DNA from: Candidatus Tidjanibacter gallistercoris
GTDB taxonomy: Bacteria > Bacteroidota > Bacteroidia > Bacteroidales > Rikenellaceae
Direction: 5' to 3'
Length of the DNA stretch: 52,292 nucleotides
Assembly (NCBI GenBank): GCA_019114205.1
Contig: DXFY01000033.1
Coordinates: 1-52,292, forward strand
Shown here: piece after piece, positions 26,146 through 33,473 of the stretch
How positions within the stretch are numbered: position 1 is the stretch's first letter
How the letters are laid out: each line of letters starts with the position of its first letter
The notes under the pieces: generated by a model
The model's database searches: none
Told to the model about the DNA's origin: nothing
The model's input: the letters and a program-made list of their open reading frames with translations, nothing else
Position numbers and translations under genes: made by a program

Positions 26146-26841
26146 TCAGTGGTGGCTGTTGCTGTTCGTCGTATAGGTATATTTAAGGTATTCCTCGTCG
26201 GCGCCGTCGAAACCCAGCTCGCGCGCCTTCTGCTCCGAGTACCGCTCGATGTTGTCGAAAAACTCCATGCCGCCCGTCACCTCGAAGATGCGGCGCAGTT
26301 CCTCCAGCGACCGTTCGTCGATGCGCCGCATGGCCCCCGGCCCCTCCTCCATGTAGGTGGGATTGAAGCGTCCGAACACTTCGCGGTCGTTGTCGTACAC
26401 CCACTTCCACACGGGCCCCTGCTCCGGATGCATGCCGGGATTCACCAGACGCGGCGTGATGCAGTACCCCGTTCGCAGGATGTTCTCGCCGATAAGCCGT
26501 TTCAGGGCGAACTGCTGCCGCCCCTTCTCGGATTCGGTGAAGAATCCGAGCTTCTGGGAGAGGTTGCGCAGCGCCTGCACCACATACCCCGGCGTATTGC
26601 CCCGCGGACAGCGCGGACGGCACGACATGCACTCCCCGCAGTACCAAATGGTCTCGCTGCGCAGGAGCGCCTCGATGGCATCGTTGTCCTGCGTCTGCAC
26701 GGTACTGACAATCTGCCTCGGGTCGTAATTGTAAAACTCGGCCGCAGGACACACCGCGGTGCATACCCCGCAGTTCATGCACGCCTTCATCCCTTCGTGC
26801 ATGCGCACGTCCTCCATGAGCATATCGTAATATTTCCCCAT
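26146..26841 (-). CDS. HdrC-like iron-sulfur subunit (231 aa)
   Basis: First gene of the Hdr-like operon. The start is taken at MGKYYDMLMEDVRM (ATG 26841); an in-frame TTG at 26874 would add 11 residues. Two [4Fe-4S] motifs: C21-x2-C24-x2-C27-x3-C31 and C68-x2-C71-x2-C74-x3-C78, the second followed by PRGNTPGYVVQALRNLS, typical of HdrC. The C-terminal 120 residues form a mostly helical extension that ends in a polar tail (TTNSNSHH). HdrC normally docks to HdrB, the next gene. The promoter-like box at 26901-26908 lies about 60 bases upstream. Confidence 0.9.
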   Translation of the reverse strand: MGKYYDMLMEDVRMHEGMKACMNCGVCTAVCPAAEFYNYDPRQIVSTVQTQDNDAIEALLRSETIWYCGECMSCRPRCPRGNTPGYVVQALRNLSQKLGFFTESEKGRQQFALKRLIGENILRTGYCITPRLVNPGMHPEQGPVWKWVYDNDREVFGRFNPTYMEEGPGAMRRIDERSLEELRRIFEVTGGMEFFDNIERYSEQKARELGFDGADEEYLKYTYTTNSNSHH

Positions 26842-26900
26842 AAATCCGGCAACGGTTTCCCCGACGGCCCGCAACGGGCCGTGCAGTCGATATCCGATGG

Positions 26901-26908
26901 CAAAATTA
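26901..26908 (-). promoter_or_regulatory. -7 box of the Hdr-like operon
   Basis: TAATTTTG on the minus strand, a perfect TAnnTTTG match, about 60 bases upstream of the ATG at 26841. The surrounding 60 bases are AT-rich. No -33 TTTG at the ideal distance. Confidence 0.55.
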
Positions 26909-26957
26909 CCCTTGCAACAACAATTTCTAAACAGCGATAAAACCTATTTGAGAATAA

Positions 26958-27095
26958 GTACAAATACCCATCGGTACCGCGACCGTCACCCGTGGAGGCA
27001 ACGCGTATACGATGGTATCCAACCTGAAAGACGATGCCGGACATACCCTGTCGGGTACTTTCCGCGGAGCAATCACCGAATTCGTCGTCTACTGA
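26958..27095 (+). pseudogene. Decayed 3' end of a B-type BACON lipoprotein gene
   Basis: An in-frame stretch of 45 codons before TGA at 27093-27095 encodes IGTATVTRGGNAYTM, then SNLKDDAGHTLSGTF and RGAITEFVVY. It aligns end to end with the last residues of the protein at 30441-31907 (GGTVTVSREGDVYTL, FDLKDDAENTISGTY, TGTITEYLVQ) and more weakly with that at 13585-15093. A stop codon (TAA at 26955) and AT-rich noncoding sequence replace everything upstream, so signal peptide and BACON domains are gone. Too short to be a functional copy; a relic of a third module is the simplest reading. Confidence 0.8.
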
Positions 27096-27124
27096 CCGTG
27101 CCGGAGGGCGCCATACCTTATTAT

Positions 27125-27164
27125 TATGAAACCGTCGGAACTGCACAGTTCCGACGGTTTCATA
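27125..27164. repeat. 40-bp near-perfect palindrome (19-bp arms, 2-nt spacer)
   Basis: The arms 27125-27143 and 27146-27164 are exact inverted copies around a CA spacer. It lies between the lipoprotein relic (+) and folA (-), so it may act as a bidirectional terminator. Neither side has a run of T, and the spacer is shorter than a normal hairpin loop, which would force a few central bases open. Confidence 0.85.
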
Positions 27165-27306
27165 CATGTGTCCGACTGTTCCGGCCCCCGGTCGCAACAC
27201 CGTTCCGCCCGCCTCTCCGAACAGTCGCTGCACAGCAAGCGGGAGACGGTTCGGTTCCTGCGGGCTGCACTCCGCTTCCCGCGGGATGCCGCCGCAGGGA
27301 CAGGGT

Positions 27307-27792
27307 TTATTCCCGCCGTACCCAGTCGGTATACTCGAAAGGCCAGGGAAAATCCCTGCCGCGCTCGTGGTATTCGCGGAACACCACGCTCCAACCGCTG
27401 CGGTCCCACTCGGGGAAACGGGTATCGCCTTCGTAATCCCGCATCACGGTAGTCAGATAGATTCGGTCGGCCAGCGGCAGCGCCTGGGCGTATATCTGCC
27501 CGCCGCCCGTCACGAACACCTCCTCCTGCGCAGGAAAAAGACCGAGCGCCTCCTCCAGCGAACGGGCGACGGTCACTCCTTCCGGCGCATAGTCCGCCTG
27601 CCGGCTGACGACCACATTCATACGATTGGGAAGCGGCTTGCCGACCGACTCGAACGTCCTGCGCCCCATGATGACCGGATGGCCCGTCGTAATCGCCCGG
27701 AACCGTTTCAGGTCTTCGGAAATATGCCACAGCAGCGCGTTCCCGCCGCCTATCACGCCGTTCCGGGCAACGGCCACTATAATCGAAATCAT
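27307..27792 (-). CDS. folA: Dihydrofolate reductase (161 aa)
   Basis: Reduces dihydrofolate to tetrahydrofolate with NADPH, regenerating the cofactor oxidised by thymidylate synthase. Signatures: N-terminal [41 protein letters not shown] is present (W22 substrate loop, acidic residue E26-D27, T/S-G-H-P), [14 protein letters not shown] and the NADPH loop [14 protein letters not shown] near residues 92-105. Length is normal. The ATG overlaps the thyA stop codon (ATGA), so translation is coupled to thyA, the classic gene pair. Confidence 0.97.
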   Translation of the reverse strand: MISIIVAVARNGVIGGGNALLWHISEDLKRFRAITTGHPVIMGRRTFESVGKPLPNRMNVVVSRQADYAPEGVTVARSLEEALGLFPAQEEVFVTGGGQIYAQALPLADRIYLTTVMRDYEGDTRFPEWDRSGWSVVFREYHERGRDFPWPFEYTDWVRRE

Positions 27793-28583
27793 ACGGCAAT
27801 CGGTGCTTTTATCGAAGGATACGGGTCATACCCTTCGAGGGTGAAATCTTCGTAGCGGAATCCGAAAATCGAATCGACCGCCGGATTGAGCTTCATGACC
27901 GGCAGGCTGCGGGGCGTACGGCGCAATTGTTCTGCGACCTGTTCGGTATGGTTCAGATAGATGTGCGCATCGCCGAGCGTGTGGACGAAATCGCCCGGAC
28001 GTAGCCCGGTCACTTGTGCCATCATCAGGGTCAAGAGCGCATACGAGGCTATATTAAAAGGTACGCCGAGGAAAACGTCGGCGCTGCGCTGGTAGAGCTG
28101 ACACGACAGGCGCCCCTGTGCGACGTAGAATTGGAACAAGGCGTGGCACGGCGGAAGCGCCATGCGGTCGATATCCGCCACGTTCCAGGCGCTCACGATG
28201 TGGCGGCGCGAATCAGGATTGGTACGAATGGATTGCTCTACGGCGGCAATCTGGTCGATGTGCCTTCCGTCCGGTGCCGGCCAGCTCCGCCACTGGTAAC
28301 CGTATATGGGACCGAGCTCCCCGTCCGGCGCAGCCCATTCGTCCCAGATGGTCACTCCGTTGTCGTGCAGGTATTGGATGTTGGTGTCCCCGGCCAGGAA
28401 CCACAGCAGTTCGTGGATGATGGAACGCAAATGGAGCTTCTTGGTTGTGAGCAGCGGGAATCCCCCGGCCAGGTCGAAACGCATCTGATAGCCGAAGATG
28501 CTCCGGGTTCCCGTCCCGGTTCGGTCGCTTTTCACGACGCCCTCCTTCATGATTTTATCCAGCAGGTCGAGATACTGTCGCAT
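27789..28583 (-). CDS. thyA: Thymidylate synthase ThyA (264 aa)
   Basis: Methylates dUMP to dTMP using methylenetetrahydrofolate. The start is set at [12 protein letters not shown] (ATG 28583), giving exactly the 264 aa of E. coli ThyA; a longer frame from 28595 would begin inside the putative -7 box. Folate/phosphate motif [13 protein letters not shown] near residues 18-30, catalytic Cys in [12 protein letters not shown] near residue 146, and the dUMP site [18 protein letters not shown] are intact. Forms an operon with folA. If the -7 box at 28593-28600 is real, its mRNA has almost no 5' leader. Confidence 0.97.
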   Translation of the reverse strand: MRQYLDLLDKIMKEGVVKSDRTGTGTRSIFGYQMRFDLAGGFPLLTTKKLHLRSIIHELLWFLAGDTNIQYLHDNGVTIWDEWAAPDGELGPIYGYQWRSWPAPDGRHIDQIAAVEQSIRTNPDSRRHIVSAWNVADIDRMALPPCHALFQFYVAQGRLSCQLYQRSADVFLGVPFNIASYALLTLMMAQVTGLRPGDFVHTLGDAHIYLNHTEQVAEQLRRTPRSLPVMKLNPAVDSIFGFRYEDFTLEGYDPYPSIKAPIAV

Positions 28584-28592
28584 TTTTTCTTT

Positions 28593-28600
28593 CAAAGGTA
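28593..28600 (-). promoter_or_regulatory. Possible -7 box immediately upstream of thyA
   Basis: TACCTTTG on the minus strand is a perfect TAnnTTTG match whose last base is 10 bases from the thyA ATG. Transcription starting the usual few bases downstream would give a leaderless or near-leaderless mRNA. A -33 element is not visible, so this could be chance. Confidence 0.45.
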
Positions 28601-28769
28601 CGGCTTTTTCCCTTCATGCGGAAACGGGCCGCCGGCAGGTCTCCGATTTTCCCTCTTTCCGATGCCTGAATCGGGTACCGCCAGTCCGTTCCCGACCGCA
28701 TTTTCCGAACACAAGAACACACAATCCGAACAGCATGTTATATTTCACACCACTTTAACATAATTAACA

Positions 28770-28779
28770 GGGGGGGGGG
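28770..28779. repeat. G10 homopolymer tract near the module 2 promoter
   Basis: Ten consecutive G residues lie inside an otherwise AT-rich intergenic region, 36 bases upstream of the -33 element of the lipoprotein module 2 promoter and about 170 bases from the thyA promoter. Tracts of this length are prone to slipped-strand length changes. Confidence 0.9.
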
Positions 28780-28815
28780 CAATTATACTTTATGTAAATA
28801 AAACACATTTTACTA

Positions 28816-28846
28816 TTGTTTTTTGAATCATATAAAACTATATTTG
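28816..28846 (+). promoter_or_regulatory. Promoter of lipoprotein module 2
   Basis: TTG at 28816-28818 and, after 20 bases, the perfect -7 box TATATTTG at 28839-28846. The start codon of protein A' follows 115 bases later. The whole region 28735-28850 is AT-rich. Confidence 0.7.
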
Positions 28847-28961
28847 TAAACGACTCGACCGACAGGCGGAGCGGCATCCGGACAGTAATACGTACCTACG
28901 AACGTTCAGCCCTAACAAACGGCGAGCCGACATGTCCAACACAAAAACTAAAAGCCTAATT

Positions 28962-30413
28962 ATGAGAAAACTACTCCTGTGGGCCGCAACAGCGGCCGTC
29001 GCAGCCGTTGCAGCGGGCTGCACCACCGAAAAGGAAAATCTCCAGTACGTGCGTACGGATACGGCCCTGTGCACATTCCTCGCCGAAGGCAACGCCCCCC
29101 TGACCGTCAAGGTCGAAGCGTCCGGCAACTGGGAAGCCACGCCCCAGGCAACGTGGATAAAGGTCGGCGACCTGACGGCAACCTCCTTCACGCTCACCGT
29201 CGAGGACAACGAATCCTACACCGACCCGCGCGAAAGCAGCATCGAACTGACCTGCGGGGAAGCCGTACAGGAAATCAAGGTCATCCAGTTGCAGCGTGAC
29301 AACGACGGGGCCGTATATCAAATGTACGCCGCCTACGACATGGGAGCCGCCATGTCGCCCAGCGGCCGTTACTGCGTGGGTACGCGCCACGTCCTGCAAC
29401 CCGACAATACGTATTTCATGTATCCCACATTCCATAACCTGGATACGGGCGAGATAACCGAAATCGGGCCGCTGCTTTACGGCTCCCCCCTCAGCCTCGA
29501 AAAACCGATTGCCGTTACCGACCAGGGCACCGCATTCATCTACGGTCCCGATAACCATACGGTAGCCATCACGGTGGACGGCGACTACTTCATCCCCGAA
29601 TCGCCTGCAGGATACGACAGCCCGAACATATCGGCCGTATCGGAAGACGGCAAGATATGGGTCGGCTACTGCTGGGGCGAAGCGATGCAATGCAGCCCCG
29701 TAATCTGGCGCGACGGCGTACCCGAACTGCTCGAAAAACCCGAACTGGATTACAGAGGTGTCAAAGTACCCAACCAGGTAATGGCCCGCGGCATGTCGCT
29801 CGACGGTTCGGTGATTTACGGTACCCAGTGGGAATTTACCGACACCGGAATGATTTACTGGAAAGACGGAAAGCTCCAGAACGTAGGCAAGGACATCTTC
29901 AAACTCACTCCCGTGTCCGCCTCGAACGGTACCGGCGGCACATACGAAACCAACCTGATAGAAGCCGGCATGTACTGTTTCGCCGAGACGCGCAACATCA
30001 GTCCGAACGGCAAATGGATAGCAGGCAAATATCGGGAAGAAAGCATGGATGAGAACGGGCTGATAACAAAGGGAACGACCTATCCGGCCTTTTACAATAC
30101 CGAAACCGAAACGACCACGGTGATGCGCGACTATCCCGACTGCTCGGCCGTGACCGCGACGAACGACGGCCTCGGCATCATCGGCGACGGAACGACGATG
30201 ATGTCCACCGGCAAGGTGGTGGAAATCGAGTCGGGCGCCTATCTGGGTACCTGTATCGAATACATACAGGAACAGTGGGGTATTACGGTAAGTACCGGTT
30301 ACATTTCCTACATCCCGGCTTCGGGCGACCGCTGCTTAGGTACGATGATGACAACATCGGCGCTGGGCGTTTCGTTCACCCAGTTCAGCGTATCCCCCCG
30401 ACCCGTCAAATAA
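28962..30413 (+). CDS. BACON-domain, propeller-like surface lipoprotein, module 2 protein A' (483 aa)
   Basis: Full-length paralogue of the protein at 12041-13534. The start is placed at MRKLLLWAATAAV (ATG 28962), which opens a signal peptide with lipobox VAAGC (Cys 20); the frame upstream to 28932 adds ten polar residues. A BACON-type domain spans about residues 30-118 (TALCTFLAEGNAPLTVKV to VIQLQRDND). The remainder has propeller-like turns SPSGRYCVG, SEDGKIWVGY, SLDGSVIYGT and SPNGKWIAG. The stretch AFYNTETETTT is identical in both paralogues. Its lipobox is standard, unlike the SRC of protein A. It is 27 bases upstream of protein B' and surely in the same operon. Ligand unknown. Confidence 0.85.
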   Translation: MRKLLLWAATAAVAAVAAGCTTEKENLQYVRTDTALCTFLAEGNAPLTVKVEASGNWEATPQATWIKVGDLTATSFTLTVEDNESYTDPRESSIELTCGEAVQEIKVIQLQRDNDGAVYQMYAAYDMGAAMSPSGRYCVGTRHVLQPDNTYFMYPTFHNLDTGEITEIGPLLYGSPLSLEKPIAVTDQGTAFIYGPDNHTVAITVDGDYFIPESPAGYDSPNISAVSEDGKIWVGYCWGEAMQCSPVIWRDGVPELLEKPELDYRGVKVPNQVMARGMSLDGSVIYGTQWEFTDTGMIYWKDGKLQNVGKDIFKLTPVSASNGTGGTYETNLIEAGMYCFAETRNISPNGKWIAGKYREESMDENGLITKGTTYPAFYNTETETTTVMRDYPDCSAVTATNDGLGIIGDGTTMMSTGKVVEIESGAYLGTCIEYIQEQWGITVSTGYISYIPASGDRCLGTMMTTSALGVSFTQFSVSPRPVK

Positions 30414-30440
30414 CGAAACCGCAACCTAAAACGAACAGTC

Positions 30441-31907
30441 ATGAAAAAATTCCTTCTTTTCGCAGCGACGGCGGTACTGGCCGCATCCTGCAACAACACG
30501 GACGAAACGAAAACATACGAACTTTCGGCCGAACCCCTCACCCTCGCATTCGAAGCCGCCGGCAACGAAGTGGCGACGGTGGCAGTCACCGCGACGAACG
30601 TCGACTGGGATGCGGCCGTGGAGGAATCCGCAGCGGGCTGGCTCACGGCCGTAAAGGACGGCGACGACCTCCTGAAGGTCACCGCTACCGACAATACCGA
30701 GGAGGCGCCGCGCACGGCGACCATACGGATTGCGGACAAGGCCGGGAATGCCCAGCCGGTCAGCATCTCCGTCAGTCAGGCCGGAGCGACCGCTACCCCT
30801 TCGGCCGGCAGCATCGCCGTGGATAAGTCCGAACTCTCCTTCGGCTGGGAGGGCGGCACTTCGCAGACGTTCTCCGTAACCGTCACCGGCGAAGGCTTCA
30901 CGTGGAAGGCTTCTGCCGACATTACTTCCGCAGGATGGCTCCATGCCGAAACCGACGGCAATACCGTAACCGTTACGACGGACGAAAACACCTCCGACGA
31001 ACCGCGCACGGGCAAAATCAACATCCGCCCGAGCGACGAGACGGTGGAAAGCGTTTCGGTGACCGTCACCCAGCAGGGATGCGACCAGCAGCCCTCGCTC
31101 ACGGTGGACAGGAAAGAGTTGCATTTCGGTGCCAACGACACCGAGCCGCAGGTCATCTCGGTACAGACCGTCCGGATACCGGAATGGAACATCCAGATAG
31201 GCCAGCCCGAAGGCGTAGACATGCTTTCCGCAACGATAGATAAGGAACAGGGAACCATTACGGTCGAAACAGCACGCAACATCTCCACTTCGCCGCGCAC
31301 GGCGACCATCACCGTCCAGACGGGAGGCATCGTGGATGACATCGTAATCAACGTAACACAGGACGGCAGCGACACGGAAGCCACCAGTACGCTGACAGGC
31401 GACGTGGAACTGACGGCAGCGAACTTCGCCGTGAGCAAAATTACCGTATCGTCCGACCAGTCGGAGGAGGCAACTCAGTCCATATGGTCTATGGAAATCC
31501 ACGATGAGGGCTGCTACCGCAACCCGAATACGGGCTGGCTCACAGGCACCGGCATCTTCCTGACACTCCAACTCGTCAATGCACGGCCGACCGACTATTC
31601 CTTCCTGCCCGACGGCACCTATACGGTGGACGGCGAACCTACTACCAATCCCGAAACGGGCATGCTGGAATACCGGATACCGGCAGTCGTGGCAGGCGGT
31701 TATACGCGTCCGGGATTTTACGGAGCAAGCTCCTTCGTCCGGTACGAAGACGGTACGGAGACGGAAGGTACCGCGATTTACGGCGGCACGGTAACCGTTT
31801 CGCGCGAAGGCGATGTCTATACGTTGGTTTTCGACCTGAAGGACGACGCGGAAAATACCATTTCCGGAACGTACACGGGAACAATCACCGAATACCTCGT
31901 GCAGTAA
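30441..31907 (+). CDS. Multi-BACON surface lipoprotein, module 2 protein B' (488 aa)
   Basis: Paralogue of the protein at 13585-15093. Lipobox LAASC (Cys 17) and an acidic start of the mature chain (NNTDETK) suit surface export in Bacteroidetes. Three BACON-like domains: about residues 27-113 (YELSAEPLTLAFEAAG to ISVSQAGAT), 122-212 (IAVDKSELSFGWEGG to VTVTQQG) and 218-308 (LTVDRKELHFGAND to INVTQDGS). The C-terminal domain, about 325-488, has LPDGTYTVDG, GGTVTVSREGDVYTL and DAENTISGTYTGTI. The BACON domains here keep the DW/W position (NVDWDAAVEES, FTWKASADI). Followed by a strong terminator. Confidence 0.86.
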   Translation: MKKFLLFAATAVLAASCNNTDETKTYELSAEPLTLAFEAAGNEVATVAVTATNVDWDAAVEESAAGWLTAVKDGDDLLKVTATDNTEEAPRTATIRIADKAGNAQPVSISVSQAGATATPSAGSIAVDKSELSFGWEGGTSQTFSVTVTGEGFTWKASADITSAGWLHAETDGNTVTVTTDENTSDEPRTGKINIRPSDETVESVSVTVTQQGCDQQPSLTVDRKELHFGANDTEPQVISVQTVRIPEWNIQIGQPEGVDMLSATIDKEQGTITVETARNISTSPRTATITVQTGGIVDDIVINVTQDGSDTEATSTLTGDVELTAANFAVSKITVSSDQSEEATQSIWSMEIHDEGCYRNPNTGWLTGTGIFLTLQLVNARPTDYSFLPDGTYTVDGEPTTNPETGMLEYRIPAVVAGGYTRPGFYGASSFVRYEDGTETEGTAIYGGTVTVSREGDVYTLVFDLKDDAENTISGTYTGTITEYLVQ

Positions 31908-31950
31908 GCATCCGCACGATACGAAGCGGAATAAATTCTTTTCACAGACG

Positions 31951-31984
31951 AACCTCCGGCGCAGGGATTGCGCCGGAGGTTTTT
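31951..31984 (+). terminator. Terminator of lipoprotein module 2
   Basis: A 13-bp stem (AACCTCCGGCGCA and complement) with a 5-nt loop runs into TTTT, 43 bases after the stop codon. It may also stop transcription on the minus strand from the M16 operon, since the left flank is A-rich. Confidence 0.88.
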
Positions 31985-32174
31985 CATGGCTCCGGCAGAC
32001 GCGCGGGCAGAAGGGGCGAATGCCTGAACCGGCACGAACGCCACGGAATATTCCGAAAGGAAACAGGGGAATGGCCCGACACGCGGTGCGGTGCGTCGCG
32101 TCCGAGAAAACCGCAAAGGGCCCGGCGGCGGCACCCTTCCGGCCACTGACGGACGCGGCGGGCGGCGGTTGCCG

Positions 32175-33473
32175 TCAGCGACCGGGGCCTACGACCACGG
32201 CGGTCAGGTCGTCGGGAGCGAGGTACCGCAGGGCGAGTTCCCGTACCCGTTCGGGGGTCGTCTCCCGCACCTGTCGGACGAATGCGCCGAGGTATCCGTT
32301 GTCGAAACCGTTCTGTATGTTTTCGATGGTCACGTCGGCGATTCCGAACGGCCCGTCGAGAATGCGCAGCACCTCGCCGACCATGATGTTCCGTACGAGG
32401 GCGAGCTCCTCCTCCGGTACGGGGTCGCGCCGCAGCCGCTCTATCTCTGCGAATATCTGCGCGAGCGCATCTTCGGTGAACTGCGCGCCCACCTCGGTCG
32501 CGGCGGCGAAATAGCCGCTCCGGTCGAAATTGACCATGGCCGAATAGGCTCCGTAGGTATAGCCGCGTTCCTCGCGCAGATTATGCACGAGCCGCGAGCC
32601 GAAGTAACCGCCCAGCACGGCGGCGACCACCTGCATGCCGATGAAATCGGGATGGTTCCGCGGAAAGAGCACGCGCCCCACACGGATGGCCGACTGCACG
32701 GCTCCGGGAAAAGGCATGTCGGCACGGGCGATGCTGCACGGCTCCGGGAACCGGAGACGTTCGCCCGCGCTTCCGTTCCGCATCCCGGCAATGAAAGCCT
32801 CCACCCCGCGCAGGCGGGCATCGTCCACGTCGCCGCTCATCACCGCGAAACACCCGTCGGCGGTATAGCGTTCCTCGTAAAAGGCGCGCACGTCCTCCCG
32901 GCGCAGGTCGTCGTACAGCTCCGCGGGAGACGACACGCCGTAAGGGTGCGTGGCGCCGTACAGGGATTTCGCGAAAAGCTCCCGTGCGTTGAAATCGACC
33001 TTGGTACGGTTGATTGCGAGCGTCTGGCGGCTCTTGGCACAATAGGTGCGCAGCTCCTCCTCCGGAAACTCCGCTTCGAGCAGGATGCGTCGGGCGACCT
33101 CCAGGGTCTTATCGAAAAACTTCGACAGACACACGAAAGTCACCACGCTCCAGTCGCGGTCCATCGACACGTCGAACCAGGAACCGTAATAATCGAGCCG
33201 TTCGGCTATCTGCTGCGAAGTCATGTCCCGGCTCCCTTCGGCGAGGTTGTTCACCGTGGCCGATGCACTGAAGGGCACCCGCTGCCACGAAGAACCGGCA
33301 CGGAAAACGAAACTGACCCGCACCACTCCGTACTCCGGAGCGGGCAGGGCGTATATCCGTACCCCGGACGCCGTGCGGTATTCGTACGCATCGGGCACGT
33401 TCAGCCGTTCCGGAATGACCGTCTCCGGCTGCCGGCTGCGGTCGAAAGATATGCTATTTCCCATTGCTGCCAT
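32175..33473 (-). CDS. M16-family peptidase, non-catalytic partner subunit (432 aa)
   Basis: Insulinase/processing-peptidase fold without the zinc site: no HxxEH is present in the N-terminal domain, where the sequence runs FSASATVNNLAEGSRDMTS. The C-terminal half keeps the substrate-binding R/Y motif (LREERGYTYGAYS near residue 290) that marks the partner subunit of two-chain M16 peptidases. No signal peptide is seen, so a cytoplasmic location is likely. The start at 33473 overlaps the catalytic subunit by 20 bases; MGNSISFDRS at 33464 is an alternative start. Presumably forms a heterodimer with the product of the upstream gene. Confidence 0.92.
   Translation of the reverse strand: MAAMGNSISFDRSRQPETVIPERLNVPDAYEYRTASGVRIYALPAPEYGVVRVSFVFRAGSSWQRVPFSASATVNNLAEGSRDMTSQQIAERLDYYGSWFDVSMDRDWSVVTFVCLSKFFDKTLEVARRILLEAEFPEEELRTYCAKSRQTLAINRTKVDFNARELFAKSLYGATHPYGVSSPAELYDDLRREDVRAFYEERYTADGCFAVMSGDVDDARLRGVEAFIAGMRNGSAGERLRFPEPCSIARADMPFPGAVQSAIRVGRVLFPRNHPDFIGMQVVAAVLGGYFGSRLVHNLREERGYTYGAYSAMVNFDRSGYFAAATEVGAQFTEDALAQIFAEIERLRRDPVPEEELALVRNIMVGEVLRILDGPFGIADVTIENIQNGFDNGYLGAFVRQVRETTPERVRELALRYLAPDDLTAVVVGPGR

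Noticed and set aside
27173..27227. Inverted repeat of 9 bases (CGACTGTTC and complement) separated by 37 bases
   Set aside because: Long spacer in GC-rich DNA; plausible by chance, and no T-run or other terminator feature.
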